Assembly: GCF_010550605.1 (NCBI RefSeq)
Contig: NZ_JAAGNI010000394.1
Span: 1-36,519, forward strand
DNA: 36,519 nucleotides
Direction: 5' to 3'
Origin: Streptomyces sp. SID9727
GTDB lineage: Bacteria > Actinomycetota > Actinomycetes > Streptomycetales > Streptomycetaceae
Below the pieces are notes generated by a model. That model ran no database searches and was not told where the DNA came from. It was given only the letters and a program-made list of their open reading frames with translations. How positions within the stretch are numbered: position 1 is the stretch's first letter; each line of letters opens with the position of its first letter. This document shows, in pieces, positions 1 to 7,440 of this stretch. The translations under genes and the position numbers were made by a program.

Positions 1-1285
1 CCGCGCGGCCGCGCAGCCCGCCGGCCGCGATGGCACCGGCGATCAGCAGCCCTCCGGCGACCAGCGCGCCCCGGGCGCCCGCGAACTCGACCAGCAGCCC
101 GAGCAGGGGCGGACCCGCCAGCTGCCACCCGGTGCTCGCGCTGCGCCAGACGCCGAGCACGCGACCGCGCATCTCGGGCTCGGGCTCGGTCTGCAGCACG
201 GTCGACCCGGCCGTGTCGGACACGGACTCCACCACGGCCATCGGGATGACCAGCGCGATGAGCACCATGAGTCCGGGAGCGAGGCCCGCCGCGACCTGGA
301 GGAGCCCGCCGCACGCGGCGAGGACGCCCACCAGGCGCACGGTCGGGTTGCGCAGCCGCCCGGCGACCACGGCGCCCAGGATGCCGCCGACGGCCAGCAC
401 GGTGGAGACCGTGCCGAAGTCGCGCTCGTCGGCACTGAGCGGGCCGATGACCAGCACGGCGAGCGTCAGCTGGTAGTTCCGGCCGAAGATCGAGCTCACC
501 GCCGTGATCCCGGCCAGGGCGACGAGCCCCGGCTTCCCGAGGAAGTAGGCCACCCCGGCCCGGGCGTCCCCGCCCGCCGCCGCCCGTCGCGCGGGTGCGG
601 GACGCTCCCCGGCGGAGGCCCGCCGGACCGGCGCCGCCTCCCCGGCGGGCCGCAGGAAGGGGATCACCGCGGTGACGCAGAGGAAGGAGACGCCGTTGAC
701 CACGTACGCCGACCCGGTGCCGAGCGTCCCGACGGCCACCGCCGCCAGCGCGGTCCCGGCCAGGCGTCCGGCGCTGTGCACCATCGAACCGAGCGCGATG
801 GCCGAGGGCACGTCCGTCCGGGGCACGAGGTCGTTCCCGAGGAGCGAGGTCGCGGGCCCGTCGATGGTGTTGACGATGCCGGTGACCGCCGCGAGGACGA
901 GCAGCACGGGCATGTTCAGCAGCCCGGCCCCCATCAGGGCGGCCGTCGAGAACGCGATCACGGCGAGCACCGCCTGACTGACCGCGGCGGTGACCTTGAG
1001 CGGCCAGCGGTCCACCACGGCGCCGCCGAAGACGCCGAGCAGCAGTCCCGGTCCGGCCTGGACGGCGAGGGACAGACCCGTCGCCGCGGCCGAACCGGTG
1101 ATCTGGAGCACCAGCAGGTTCTGCACGGTGAGCTGCATCCACGCCCCGGTGTTCGACACCAGGTTGGCCGCCGACCACCAGCGCATGCTGGGGACGGCCA
1201 GGCATCGCCAGGGACTGCTGTCGCGGCGGCGCGTCTTCCGGGCGGACTCGGGAACGGAGGCGGCAGGAGGCACGGGGGAGCACAT
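1..1285 (-). CDS. MFS transporter (drug/siderophore exporter-like), C-terminus cut by window edge
   Basis: Major facilitator superfamily membrane protein, probably a proton-driven exporter of small molecules in the cytoplasmic membrane. Reading the minus strand gives about 428 residues before the window edge, close to the usual 400-430, so only a short tail is missing. The first 35 residues are polar and basic. A run of hydrophobic helices follows, beginning near the segment NLVSNTGAWMQLTVQNLLVL, with the loop VVDRWPLK (the family's D-R loop between helices 2 and 3), a central polar linker rich in A, R and E, and a second half of helices. It resembles the MFS_3/EntS-like branch from memory. 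The ATG at 1285 is the first start in frame after the upstream stop; its ribosome-binding site is weak, so the start is uncertain. Substrate cannot be inferred. Confidence 0.85.
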   Translation of the reverse strand, partial: MCSPVPPAASVPESARKTRRRDSSPWRCLAVPSMRWWSAANLVSNTGAWMQLTVQNLLVLQITGSAAATGLSLAVQAGPGLLLGVFGGAVVDRWPLKVTAAVSQAVLAVIAFSTAALMGAGLLNMPVLLVLAAVTGIVNTIDGPATSLLGNDLVPRTDVPSAIALGSMVHSAGRLAGTALAAVAVGTLGTGSAYVVNGVSFLCVTAVIPFLRPAGEAAPVRRASAGERPAPARRAAAGGDARAGVAYFLGKPGLVALAGITAVSSIFGRNYQLTLAVLVIGPLSADERDFGTVSTVLAVGGILGAVVAGRLRNPTVRLVGVLAACGGLLQVAAGLAPGLMVLIALVIPMAVVESVSDTAGSTVLQTEPEPEMRGRVLGVWRSASTGWQLAGPPLLGLLVEFAGARGALVAGGLLIAGAIAAGGLRGRA

Positions 1286-1361
1286 TTCCGACGGGGACGG
1301 TGGAACAGCACGCGTCGGATCACGGAACGGTGTCTCGGTAATGCCTCGGCTGCGAACGGCG

Positions 1362-1379
1362 GACGGGCAACGGCCCGTC
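1362..1379 (-). terminator. weak hairpin between VOC gene and MFS gene
   Basis: A 7-bp perfect inverted repeat (GACGGGC / GCCCGTC) with a 4-base loop lies in the 226-bp gap downstream of the VOC gene stop. It could slow or end transcription before the MFS gene, but it has no U-run. The rest of the gap shows no gene and no clear promoter. Confidence 0.3.
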
Positions 1380-1511
1380 GGCTCATCTCATCTTCACAAA
1401 CATCACGCCGAGGCACCGGCCGGGGCGTCCGCCCGCCCTGCCCAGGCACCCCGGAAGCCCAGTCGCCGCAAGGGATTGAGCGCGCTGGTGGGTTTGCTCA
1501 CACAGAAGCCG

Positions 1512-2276
1512 TCAGCGGTCCGAGACCGTGAAGAGCGCGCCCTCCGGATCGCGGAGTTCGAACGCGGTCCCCGGTACGCCGTCCACCGGCGTCGCCTCGC
1601 CCCCGGCGGCCACCGCCGCCTCCGCCGCCCGCGTGCTGTCGGGCACCGGGAAGTCCACGACCCAGCGCGCCCGCACCCGGGGATCCGGGGCGTTCTCCAC
1701 CCCTCCGCCACGGAGCGTGACGACGGTGTGCCCACCCGCCCGCACGAGGACGCGGTCCTGCGCGTACTCGACGCCGCACCGGCTGGGCGGCCGCGCCCAG
1801 CCGAAGACCTCCGCGTAGAAGATGGCCGCCTCGAAGGCGTGGCGCGACTGCAGATCCACCCTGGCCGGGGCGCGCGGCCCGTCGGCCCAGACGGGCGCCG
1901 GGCCCTCCCAGAAGCCGAAGGCGGCGCCCTCCCGGTCCGCGGCGATCGCCGCCCGCCCCTCGCCGAGCGGAAGCGGACCGACGGCGAGTGTGGCACCGCG
2001 CTCCCGGACGCGGTCGGCCGTACCGTCCGCGTCCGGCACGGCGAAGTAGGGGATCCAGGCCGGTGGCGGGCCGCCGGTGCCCGGACAGGTCCCGATGCCG
2101 GCGACCGCCCTGCCGCGCGCACGCGCCCGTACGAAGTCATCGCCGAGGCTGCTGTCCTGGAACTCCCAGCCCAGCACACGGCCGTAGAAGGCCCGCGCGG
2201 CCCGCAGGTCGTGGGTCGTGAGGCTCACCCAGCAGGGCGCGCCCGCCACGGGTGTCTTCCAGTCCAGACTCGGCAT
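1512..2276 (-). CDS. tandem VOC (glyoxalase/bleomycin-resistance fold) protein
   Basis: Protein of 254 residues made of two vicinal-oxygen-chelate modules: residues about 12-120 (starts PCWVSLTTHDLRAARAFY, ends with AAFGFWEG) and about 135-254 (starts VDLQSRHAFEAAIFYAEVFG, ends FELRDPEGALFTVSD). This tandem layout matches actinobacterial VOC proteins such as the mycobacterial CFP30B type. Members may bind or modify small electrophiles, but the substrate is unknown. The ATG at 2276 has the good ribosome-binding site GAAGGAG six bases upstream. It is transcribed toward the MFS gene; the 114-bp gap upstream has no other gene. A canonical glyoxalase I role is not supported by anything seen here. 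Confidence 0.85.
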   Translation of the reverse strand: MPSLDWKTPVAGAPCWVSLTTHDLRAARAFYGRVLGWEFQDSSLGDDFVRARARGRAVAGIGTCPGTGGPPPAWIPYFAVPDADGTADRVRERGATLAVGPLPLGEGRAAIAADREGAAFGFWEGPAPVWADGPRAPARVDLQSRHAFEAAIFYAEVFGWARPPSRCGVEYAQDRVLVRAGGHTVVTLRGGGVENAPDPRVRARWVVDFPVPDSTRAAEAAVAAGGEATPVDGVPGTAFELRDPEGALFTVSDR

Positions 2277-2390
2277 GCGGCGCTCCTTCGCCGGGGGCCC
2301 TCTAGAACGATGCGCCCGCGCCCCGGCCCGCGCACGCGCTCACCCGGACGTCCGCACCCGAATGCGCACCGGGCCGGCCGGGGAGCCGGT

Positions 2391-2873
2391 TCAGCTGGTC
2401 AGGACCTGCGGCGAGACGACCTTGATCATCGCGTTGGCCCAGCGCTGCTGGCGCAGGGTCTGCGGGTGGCAGCGCTCGGTCAGATCGAGGAGCTCCTGGT
2501 CGCGGGCGGCCTGGGCGGTCTGGGCCAGCAGCTCCCAGTCCACGGAGACGGCCGCCGCCCTCAGATAGGTGTCGCGCAGATCCCGCAGGAGCAGCAGCCC
2601 GGTCTCGGGACGCCGCCCGACCAGCTCGCCGCCCTTCTCCCGCAGCCAGGCCGCGGCCGGGGACTCCTCCTTCGGCTCCGGGTCCAGGTCCACGCCGTGC
2701 CCGGCGGCCGCCTCCGCCAGTTCCCGCACGTGCTGCCGCGACCAGGCGGCCAGGTCGCGGGCCACGTGGTGCACCTCGTGATCGGTGGAGTGCGTACTGG
2801 AGAGGCGCATCAGCCGCACCGCGAGCGCGTTCTCCCCGTGGTGCACCTCCTTGAGAACCAGGTCCAGCTTCAT
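2391..2873 (-). CDS. helical-bundle protein, ferritin/hemerythrin-like, coupled to molybdopterin oxidoreductase
   Basis: Protein of 160 residues, almost wholly alpha-helical by composition, with several His/Glu/Asp-rich stretches in the first helix pair (HHGEN at 11-15, HSTDHEVHH at 28-36, RQHVRELAE further on). These could bind metal in a four-helix bundle of ferritin or hemerythrin type, but that is inference and no family is named with certainty. The C-terminal part ends in RQQRWANAMIKVVSPQVL. The ATG overlaps the TGA of the molybdopterin oxidoreductase gene (ATGA), so the two are translationally coupled and probably work together. It could be a chaperone, an electron or metal partner, or an independent stress protein. 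Confidence 0.75.
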   Translation of the reverse strand: MKLDLVLKEVHHGENALAVRLMRLSSTHSTDHEVHHVARDLAAWSRQHVRELAEAAAGHGVDLDPEPKEESPAAAWLREKGGELVGRRPETGLLLLRDLRDTYLRAAAVSVDWELLAQTAQAARDQELLDLTERCHPQTLRQQRWANAMIKVVSPQVLTS

Positions 2874-5338
2874 CGGATCTCCTCCCGGTACGCGTGCTGC
2901 TCCTCGTCCGCCCCGCCCGCGCCGCCGCCCGTGGTCGCGGGCACGGCCGCCCCGGCGACCGGGGCCGACGCGGTGGTGGTCGGTGCCGGGGCGGGGGAGC
3001 CGGTGGGCCCGAGCCGGCGCAGCCGGGCGGCGGCGGTCTTGAACAGCGGCTGCTTGGAGACCGGGTCCCACTCGGTGGGCGTCAGCTCGTTGCCGGCGCG
3101 CCCTTCGCCCTTCGGCTCGAACCCGCCGTCGGTGTCCCAGTAGCCGTAGTGGAACGGCAGGAACAGCACCCCGTCCCGGATGCCGCTGACGCGCGCCGCC
3201 GCCCGCACTGTGCCGCGAGGCGTGGCGACCTCCACCAGGTCACCCTCCTCGATGCCGTACGAGGTCGCGTCACCGGCGGAGACCTCCACCCACACCTCCC
3301 GGGCAGCGGCCTGCAGCTGGGGGGCCCGCGCGGTCTTGGTCCGGGTGTGGAAGTGGTAGAGCGTCCGCCCGGTGATCAGCGAGAACGGGTACTCCTCGCC
3401 GGGCGGCTCGTGCGGCGGCAGGTACTCGGCCGCCTTGACGACCGCCTTCGCCGACGGGTTCATCGCCCGGTACTCGGTCTCCTCCAGCGGCGCCCCGGTC
3501 ACCAGGTCCCGCCCGTAGCTCTCGCAGTAGTCCGGGTCGCTCCAGAAGCGGCCCTCCGCGTACAGCCGCTCCGTACCGTACGGATGCCTCTCGTTGCACG
3601 GCCACTGGATGCCGCTCCCGCCGCGCAGCTTCGCGTACGTGATGCCCGTGTAGTCGCACGGGCGCCCCCGGCTGCACTCCTTCCAGCCCTCGAACGCCGC
3701 CTCCGGGTCGCTCCAGGGGACCAGCGGGCCGCCGTCCTTGTCCCGCAGGCCGAGCCTGCGCGCGAAGTCGCAGAAGATGTCCAGGTCCGGCCTGGCCTGG
3801 CCCGGCGGTTCGACCGCCTTCTCCGACAGGTGCACCGTGCGGTCCGCGTTGGTGAAGGTGCCCGTCTTCTCGCCCCACACCGCCGCCGGCAGGACCACGT
3901 CGGCCAGCTGCGCGGTCTCGGTGAGGAAGGCGTCCTGGACGACGAGGAACAGCCGCTCCTGCGCGAGCACCGAGCGGATGCGCCGCAGCTCCGGCAGCGA
4001 CACCGCCGGGTTGGTGCCGCTGACCCACAGCATCCGGATGGAGCCCTCCTCCACGTACCGGAACATCTGCATAGCGTGCGTGGGCGGACCGTAATGCGGG
4101 ACCTGGAGCGGGTCCAGGTTCCACAGGCGGGCCAGCTCGGCCATGTGCGCGTCGTTCTCCCAGTTGCGGAACCCCGGCATGTCGCCGTTGGCGCCGCACT
4201 CGCGGGTGTTCTGCGCGGTCGGCTGACCGTTCATCTGGAGGATCCCGCAGCCCGGTTTGCCGAGCATGCCCCGCACCAGGTGCAGGTTGTTGACCTGGAC
4301 CGAGGCAGCGGTGGCCTGGTGGGACTGGTAGAACCCCTGGAGCACCGTCGACAGCAGCCGCTCGGCGGTGCCCAGCAGGCGGGCGGCCTCCCGGATCAGC
4401 TCGGCGGGAACTCCGCAGAGGTCCGCCACGTGCTCGGGCGTGTAGGCGTCCAGCCGCTTCTTCAGCTCGTCGAAGCCGACGACGTTGCGGTCCAGATAGT
4501 CCTGGTCGGTCCAGCCGTTCTCCACGATCTCCCGCAGCAGACCGTTCATCAGGGCCACGTTCGTCCCGGGCTTCGGCGCCAGGTGCACGGTCGCCGCCCG
4601 CGCCACCGGGGTGGGGCGCGGATCGACGCAGACCACGGCCGGCGGGTTCGGCCCGGCCAGCCGGTCCAGCACCCGCGCCCACAGCACGGTCTGCGTCTCC
4701 GCCATGTTGTGCCCGAACAGCGCGATCGTGTCCGCGTGGTCGATGTCGGTGTACGAGCCGGGCTGACCGTCGCTGCCGAACGACTCCTTGAGGGCCTCGG
4801 CGGCCGTGGACGTGCACAGCCGGGTGTTGCCGTCCAGGTGGTTGGTGCCGATACCGCCCCGGGCGATCAGCGTCAGCGTGTAGTACTCCTCCGCGAAGAG
4901 CTGGCCGGAGGTGTAGAACCCCACCGCCGACGGCCCCTGCTCCTCCAGCAGTTCCCGCGTACGCCGCACCACCCGGTCCATCGCGGTGTCCCAGTCGCTC
5001 TCGACGAGCCGGCCGCCCCCGTCGCGCACCAGCGGGCGGGTCAGCCGGTCGGGGGAGCCGTTGGCCTGCCACCCGAAGAGGTCCTTCGGGTCGAGCCGGC
5101 CGTGGTTGACCCGGTCCTGCGCCCTTCCGCGCACCCCGACGATCCGGCCGTCCTTCACGGCGATGTCGAGCCCGTCCCCGTTGGAATGCAGGACCGCCGC
5201 CGACTGCACCCACCGCTCGACCTGGTCCGGTGTCACCCCGTCGGCGAGCCGCGTGTCCACCCGTACGGGCCACGGCTCACCGGGACCGTACGGGGTCCGG
5301 GCGCCCCAGGGCTGGGCGATGCGGTCCGTGCGTGTCAT
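2870..5338 (-). CDS. molybdopterin oxidoreductase (nitrate reductase/formate dehydrogenase-like) lacking the N-terminal Fe-S cysteines
   Basis: Protein of 822 residues of the bis-MGD (DMSO reductase) superfamily. It has the N-terminal domain (about 30-95), the large catalytic region with the NTRLCTSTA motif whose Cys175 should be the molybdenum ligand, the GTNP pterin-binding region, the ADVVLPAAVWGEKTGTFTNADR segment (split over about 470-495), and the C-terminal molydop-binding barrel (about 640-770, LITGRTLYHFHTRTK). Where relatives carry a C-x2-C-x3-C 4Fe-4S motif, this protein has Ala48, His51 and Asp55, and Asp83 at the fourth position, while Lys85 is kept. A disordered Pro/Ala/Thr/Gly-rich tail of about 45 residues follows the barrel. 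No Tat signal is seen, so it is probably cytoplasmic. The start has GAGGAG at ideal spacing. It sits 9 bp after the FUSC gene and overlaps the next gene by 4 bp. Substrate unknown. Confidence 0.9.
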   Translation of the reverse strand: MTRTDRIAQPWGARTPYGPGEPWPVRVDTRLADGVTPDQVERWVQSAAVLHSNGDGLDIAVKDGRIVGVRGRAQDRVNHGRLDPKDLFGWQANGSPDRLTRPLVRDGGGRLVESDWDTAMDRVVRRTRELLEEQGPSAVGFYTSGQLFAEEYYTLTLIARGGIGTNHLDGNTRLCTSTAAEALKESFGSDGQPGSYTDIDHADTIALFGHNMAETQTVLWARVLDRLAGPNPPAVVCVDPRPTPVARAATVHLAPKPGTNVALMNGLLREIVENGWTDQDYLDRNVVGFDELKKRLDAYTPEHVADLCGVPAELIREAARLLGTAERLLSTVLQGFYQSHQATAASVQVNNLHLVRGMLGKPGCGILQMNGQPTAQNTRECGANGDMPGFRNWENDAHMAELARLWNLDPLQVPHYGPPTHAMQMFRYVEEGSIRMLWVSGTNPAVSLPELRRIRSVLAQERLFLVVQDAFLTETAQLADVVLPAAVWGEKTGTFTNADRTVHLSEKAVEPPGQARPDLDIFCDFARRLGLRDKDGGPLVPWSDPEAAFEGWKECSRGRPCDYTGITYAKLRGGSGIQWPCNERHPYGTERLYAEGRFWSDPDYCESYGRDLVTGAPLEETEYRAMNPSAKAVVKAAEYLPPHEPPGEEYPFSLITGRTLYHFHTRTKTARAPQLQAAAREVWVEVSAGDATSYGIEEGDLVEVATPRGTVRAAARVSGIRDGVLFLPFHYGYWDTDGGFEPKGEGRAGNELTPTEWDPVSKQPLFKTAAARLRRLGPTGSPAPAPTTTASAPVAGAAVPATTGGGAGGADEEQHAYREEIR

Positions 5339-5347
5339 GCGTACTCC

Positions 5348-6520
5348 TCAGATCCGGCCGGTGCGGGCGCCGCCGGCGAGAAGTGCCGAGCCGTCCTCGC
5401 CGGGATTCAGGTCGTCCAGCAGTGCCTGGCAGCCGGCCACCAGGCTGCCGAGCGAGGCGCCGGCGTCGGGGCCGGGCCCGCGCAGGTGCCGCTTCGCCCC
5501 GGCCAGGGCGTGCCGGGCCTCGGCGAGCCGGCTCGCGCGCTGTTCCAGGCAGTCGTCGTCCGGGCCGCCCTCCATGATCGTCGCGTCGGTCGCGCAGACC
5601 TCGGCAGCGGCGGCCATGACGGCGCTCAGGTCCTTCAGGGAGGGGCCCGGCGGACGGGGCAGACCGCGCCCCTCCGACGCGGTCTCCCAGAGCGTCAGGG
5701 TCAGGGCCAGCAGCCGGTTCGCCACCTGCGCCCAGACGACGTCCCACCGTTCGGAGGGCGAGGGGGTGCTGCGGCGCATCCGGTGCCCCGGGTTGAAGCG
5801 GAAGCTCTCCGTCGCCCATCCGCGCGCCGCGCGCAGGTCCGAGAGCGCGCCGGGCAGCTCCCCGGCGGACCGGTGCCAGCCCTCCGCCCGCTCCTCGTCG
5901 TACTCCTCCACCATGCCCTCGCTCAGGTCGCGCAGCAGCCGGGAACAGTCCCTCGGCAGCGCGCAGGCGAGGGTCCTCACGTGCAGGGAGTGCACGGGAG
6001 GCAGGACGATCGCGTTCACCGCGATCCCGACGACGGCCCCCACCACCGTTTCCAGCAGCCGGTGTCCGACGGCGGGCAGCGAGTACGTCCCGTAGGCCAG
6101 GACGAACAGGGCGGTGGTGGGCGCGTAGAGGCCCTGCTCGCCGACCGGCAGCCAGTTGCCGAGGAGCACGGTCAGCGGCAGGGCGATCAGCATGGCCGCC
6201 ATGGTGTTCCCGGTGACCGCCGCCGCGCCCGCGGCGAGGAGGGTGCCGCAGGCCATCATCGCGAGCAGTTCGACCGCCGAGCGCAGCGACCGGTAGACGG
6301 TCCCCTGCACGAGGGCGACGGCGGCCCAGGGGGCCATCAGCGCCATCGGCGCCGCCAGCCACCACCCGGTGAGCGCCCAGGCGAGGGCGGCAGCGGCGGC
6401 GGCCTTCAAGGACTGCACCAGCTGGTACCGGTCGGGGAGGCGTATCCCGGGGGCCAGTCCCCCCAGCCGCTCCCGCACGACCGCCGCGCGGCGGCCGGCG
6501 GTTATCCCGTTCACCAGCAC
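5348..6520 (-). CDS. FUSC-family membrane protein (aromatic acid exporter-like)
   Basis: About 390 residues. The N-terminal 170 residues hold five to six hydrophobic helices (for example AAAAAALAWALTGWWLA, then LLAMMACGTLLAAGAAAV, then LLETVVGAVVGIAVNAIVL). The second half is a long soluble, largely helical domain. This layout matches the FUSC/ArAE family, which includes exporters of aromatic carboxylates; transport of such a compound is inferred, not shown. A TTG at 6526 opens the frame, but AGGAAGGG lies directly against it and six bases before the GTG at 6520, so GTG 6520 is preferred. Only 9 bp separate it from the molybdopterin oxidoreductase gene, whose ribosome-binding site fills that gap, so they form one operon. 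Confidence 0.85.
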   Translation of the reverse strand: MLVNGITAGRRAAVVRERLGGLAPGIRLPDRYQLVQSLKAAAAAALAWALTGWWLAAPMALMAPWAAVALVQGTVYRSLRSAVELLAMMACGTLLAAGAAAVTGNTMAAMLIALPLTVLLGNWLPVGEQGLYAPTTALFVLAYGTYSLPAVGHRLLETVVGAVVGIAVNAIVLPPVHSLHVRTLACALPRDCSRLLRDLSEGMVEEYDEERAEGWHRSAGELPGALSDLRAARGWATESFRFNPGHRMRRSTPSPSERWDVVWAQVANRLLALTLTLWETASEGRGLPRPPGPSLKDLSAVMAAAAEVCATDATIMEGGPDDDCLEQRASRLAEARHALAGAKRHLRGPGPDAGASLGSLVAGCQALLDDLNPGEDGSALLAGGARTGRI

Positions 6521-6581
6521 CGACAACCCTTCCTGTACGCGATTCGATCCGGGGTGGCGGACCCGCCGGGTGAGCCCGGGA

Positions 6582-7052
6582 TCAGCCCCGGCGCCCCTGG
6601 TCCTCCTCCTCGTCCGTGGTGTGCACGGCGGCCTCCTCGGCCGAGGCCGCGCCGCCGTCGATGCCCACGTCGTCGGCGTAGACGTCGGTGCGCCGTCCCG
6701 GCACCTCGTCCGCCGCGCTCAGCCGGCCCGAGCGGGTCCCGCCCTCCTCCGGCTCCAGCGGCTCGCCGTCGCCGCCGTCCAGGTCCCCGATGCCGTCGCC
6801 GTCCGGCGGCTCGACGTCCTCGACCTCCTGGGCCAAGCGCTGGTCGAGGGATTCGCCGCGTCGTTCCTCCTCGCCCGTGGTGCCGTACTTGTCCACGGCG
6901 AGGGGGCGCTCGGGCGGCGAGTAGCCCTCCTCCATCTGGTCGTCGAGGCCACGCTCGCCGAGCGTGTTCTCCAGGTCGAGGTCGTCGTTGGGCGGGTCCT
7001 GGCCGTCGTCCTGCGGCTGGTAGACGTCGTCGCCACGTGCCTCTGTCGGCAT
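6582..7052 (-). CDS. DUF5709 acidic protein
   Basis: Strongly acidic, low-complexity protein of 156 residues, rich in D, E and G, without membrane segments. Blocks such as LDLENTLGERGLDDQMEEGY and SPPERPLAVDKYGTTGEEE and ESLDQRLAQEVEDV match the actinobacterial DUF5709 family, whose function is unknown. The ATG at 7052 has GGAAGGA eight bases upstream and is preferred over an upstream in-frame start that would add 29 unconserved residues. It lies 111 bp after the 62-residue protein gene and 61 bp before the FUSC gene. A candidate SigB-like promoter is at 7124-7148. A role in stress or in the spore or stationary phase is a guess from neighbours. Confidence 0.8.
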   Translation of the reverse strand: MPTEARGDDVYQPQDDGQDPPNDDLDLENTLGERGLDDQMEEGYSPPERPLAVDKYGTTGEEERRGESLDQRLAQEVEDVEPPDGDGIGDLDGGDGEPLEPEEGGTRSGRLSAADEVPGRRTDVYADDVGIDGGAASAEEAAVHTTDEEEDQGRRG

Positions 7053-7123
7053 GCTTCGTCCTTCCGTCGGAGGCGTCATGGATGCCGGGGCGGCCGCCCG
7101 GGGCCGCCCCACGCACCCTGCGA

Positions 7124-7148
7124 GTGCCCTGTCGGACACGGGGAAAAC
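7124..7148 (-). promoter_or_regulatory. weak SigB-like promoter candidate for DUF5709 gene
   Basis: On the minus strand GTTT, a 15-base spacer, then GGGCAC; the -10 differs from the GGGTAC consensus at one base. It lies about 70 bases upstream of the ATG at 7052. Confidence 0.35.
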
Positions 7149-7163
7149 GCGCGCTTTGTCACC

Positions 7164-7352
7164 CTATGGGCGAGGCTGGTCCGCGTCCTCCTGGGCTTCT
7201 TCGTTCGGGGTCAGCGCATCGCCGGCCTCGCTGTCCGCGCCGTGCCGTTCCCGGGTGTCCGCCACGTCCGTCTCGGCCTCCTCCGCTTCGCGGACGACCT
7301 CCTCGGCGGCGGTCCGGGGCGGCTGCTCGTGCTCGCGGTCCTGGTGGTTCAT
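7164..7352 (-). CDS. small acidic hypothetical protein
   Basis: A 62-residue, highly charged, Glu/Asp-rich and probably disordered protein. It starts at an ATG with GGAGGAGA six bases upstream, which is strong support for translation. It contains no cysteine, no membrane segment and no recognised domain; repeated short acidic heptads (AAEEVVREAEEAE) suggest a short helix. It sits between the catalase gene (88 bp upstream) and the DUF5709 gene (111 bp downstream), all on the same strand, so it may be read through from the catalase promoter. Function is unknown. Confidence 0.6.
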   Translation of the reverse strand: MNHQDREHEQPPRTAAEEVVREAEEAETDVADTRERHGADSEAGDALTPNEEAQEDADQPRP

Positions 7353-7440
7353 GTGTCTCCTCCCGTCGGTGACCGTCTGCGGAGTTCCCTCCGCGCGTGC
7401 CCTGGACCGGGCCGGCTACGCGCACCGGCCCGGGGCGGAG

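Noticed and set aside
2894..7372. Very long plus-strand open frame of about 1490 codons opposite the Mo-enzyme operon
   Set aside because: It is antisense to genes with clear motifs, is Arg/Pro/Gly-rich as expected for the wrong frame of GC-rich DNA, and has no domain or ribosome-binding site.
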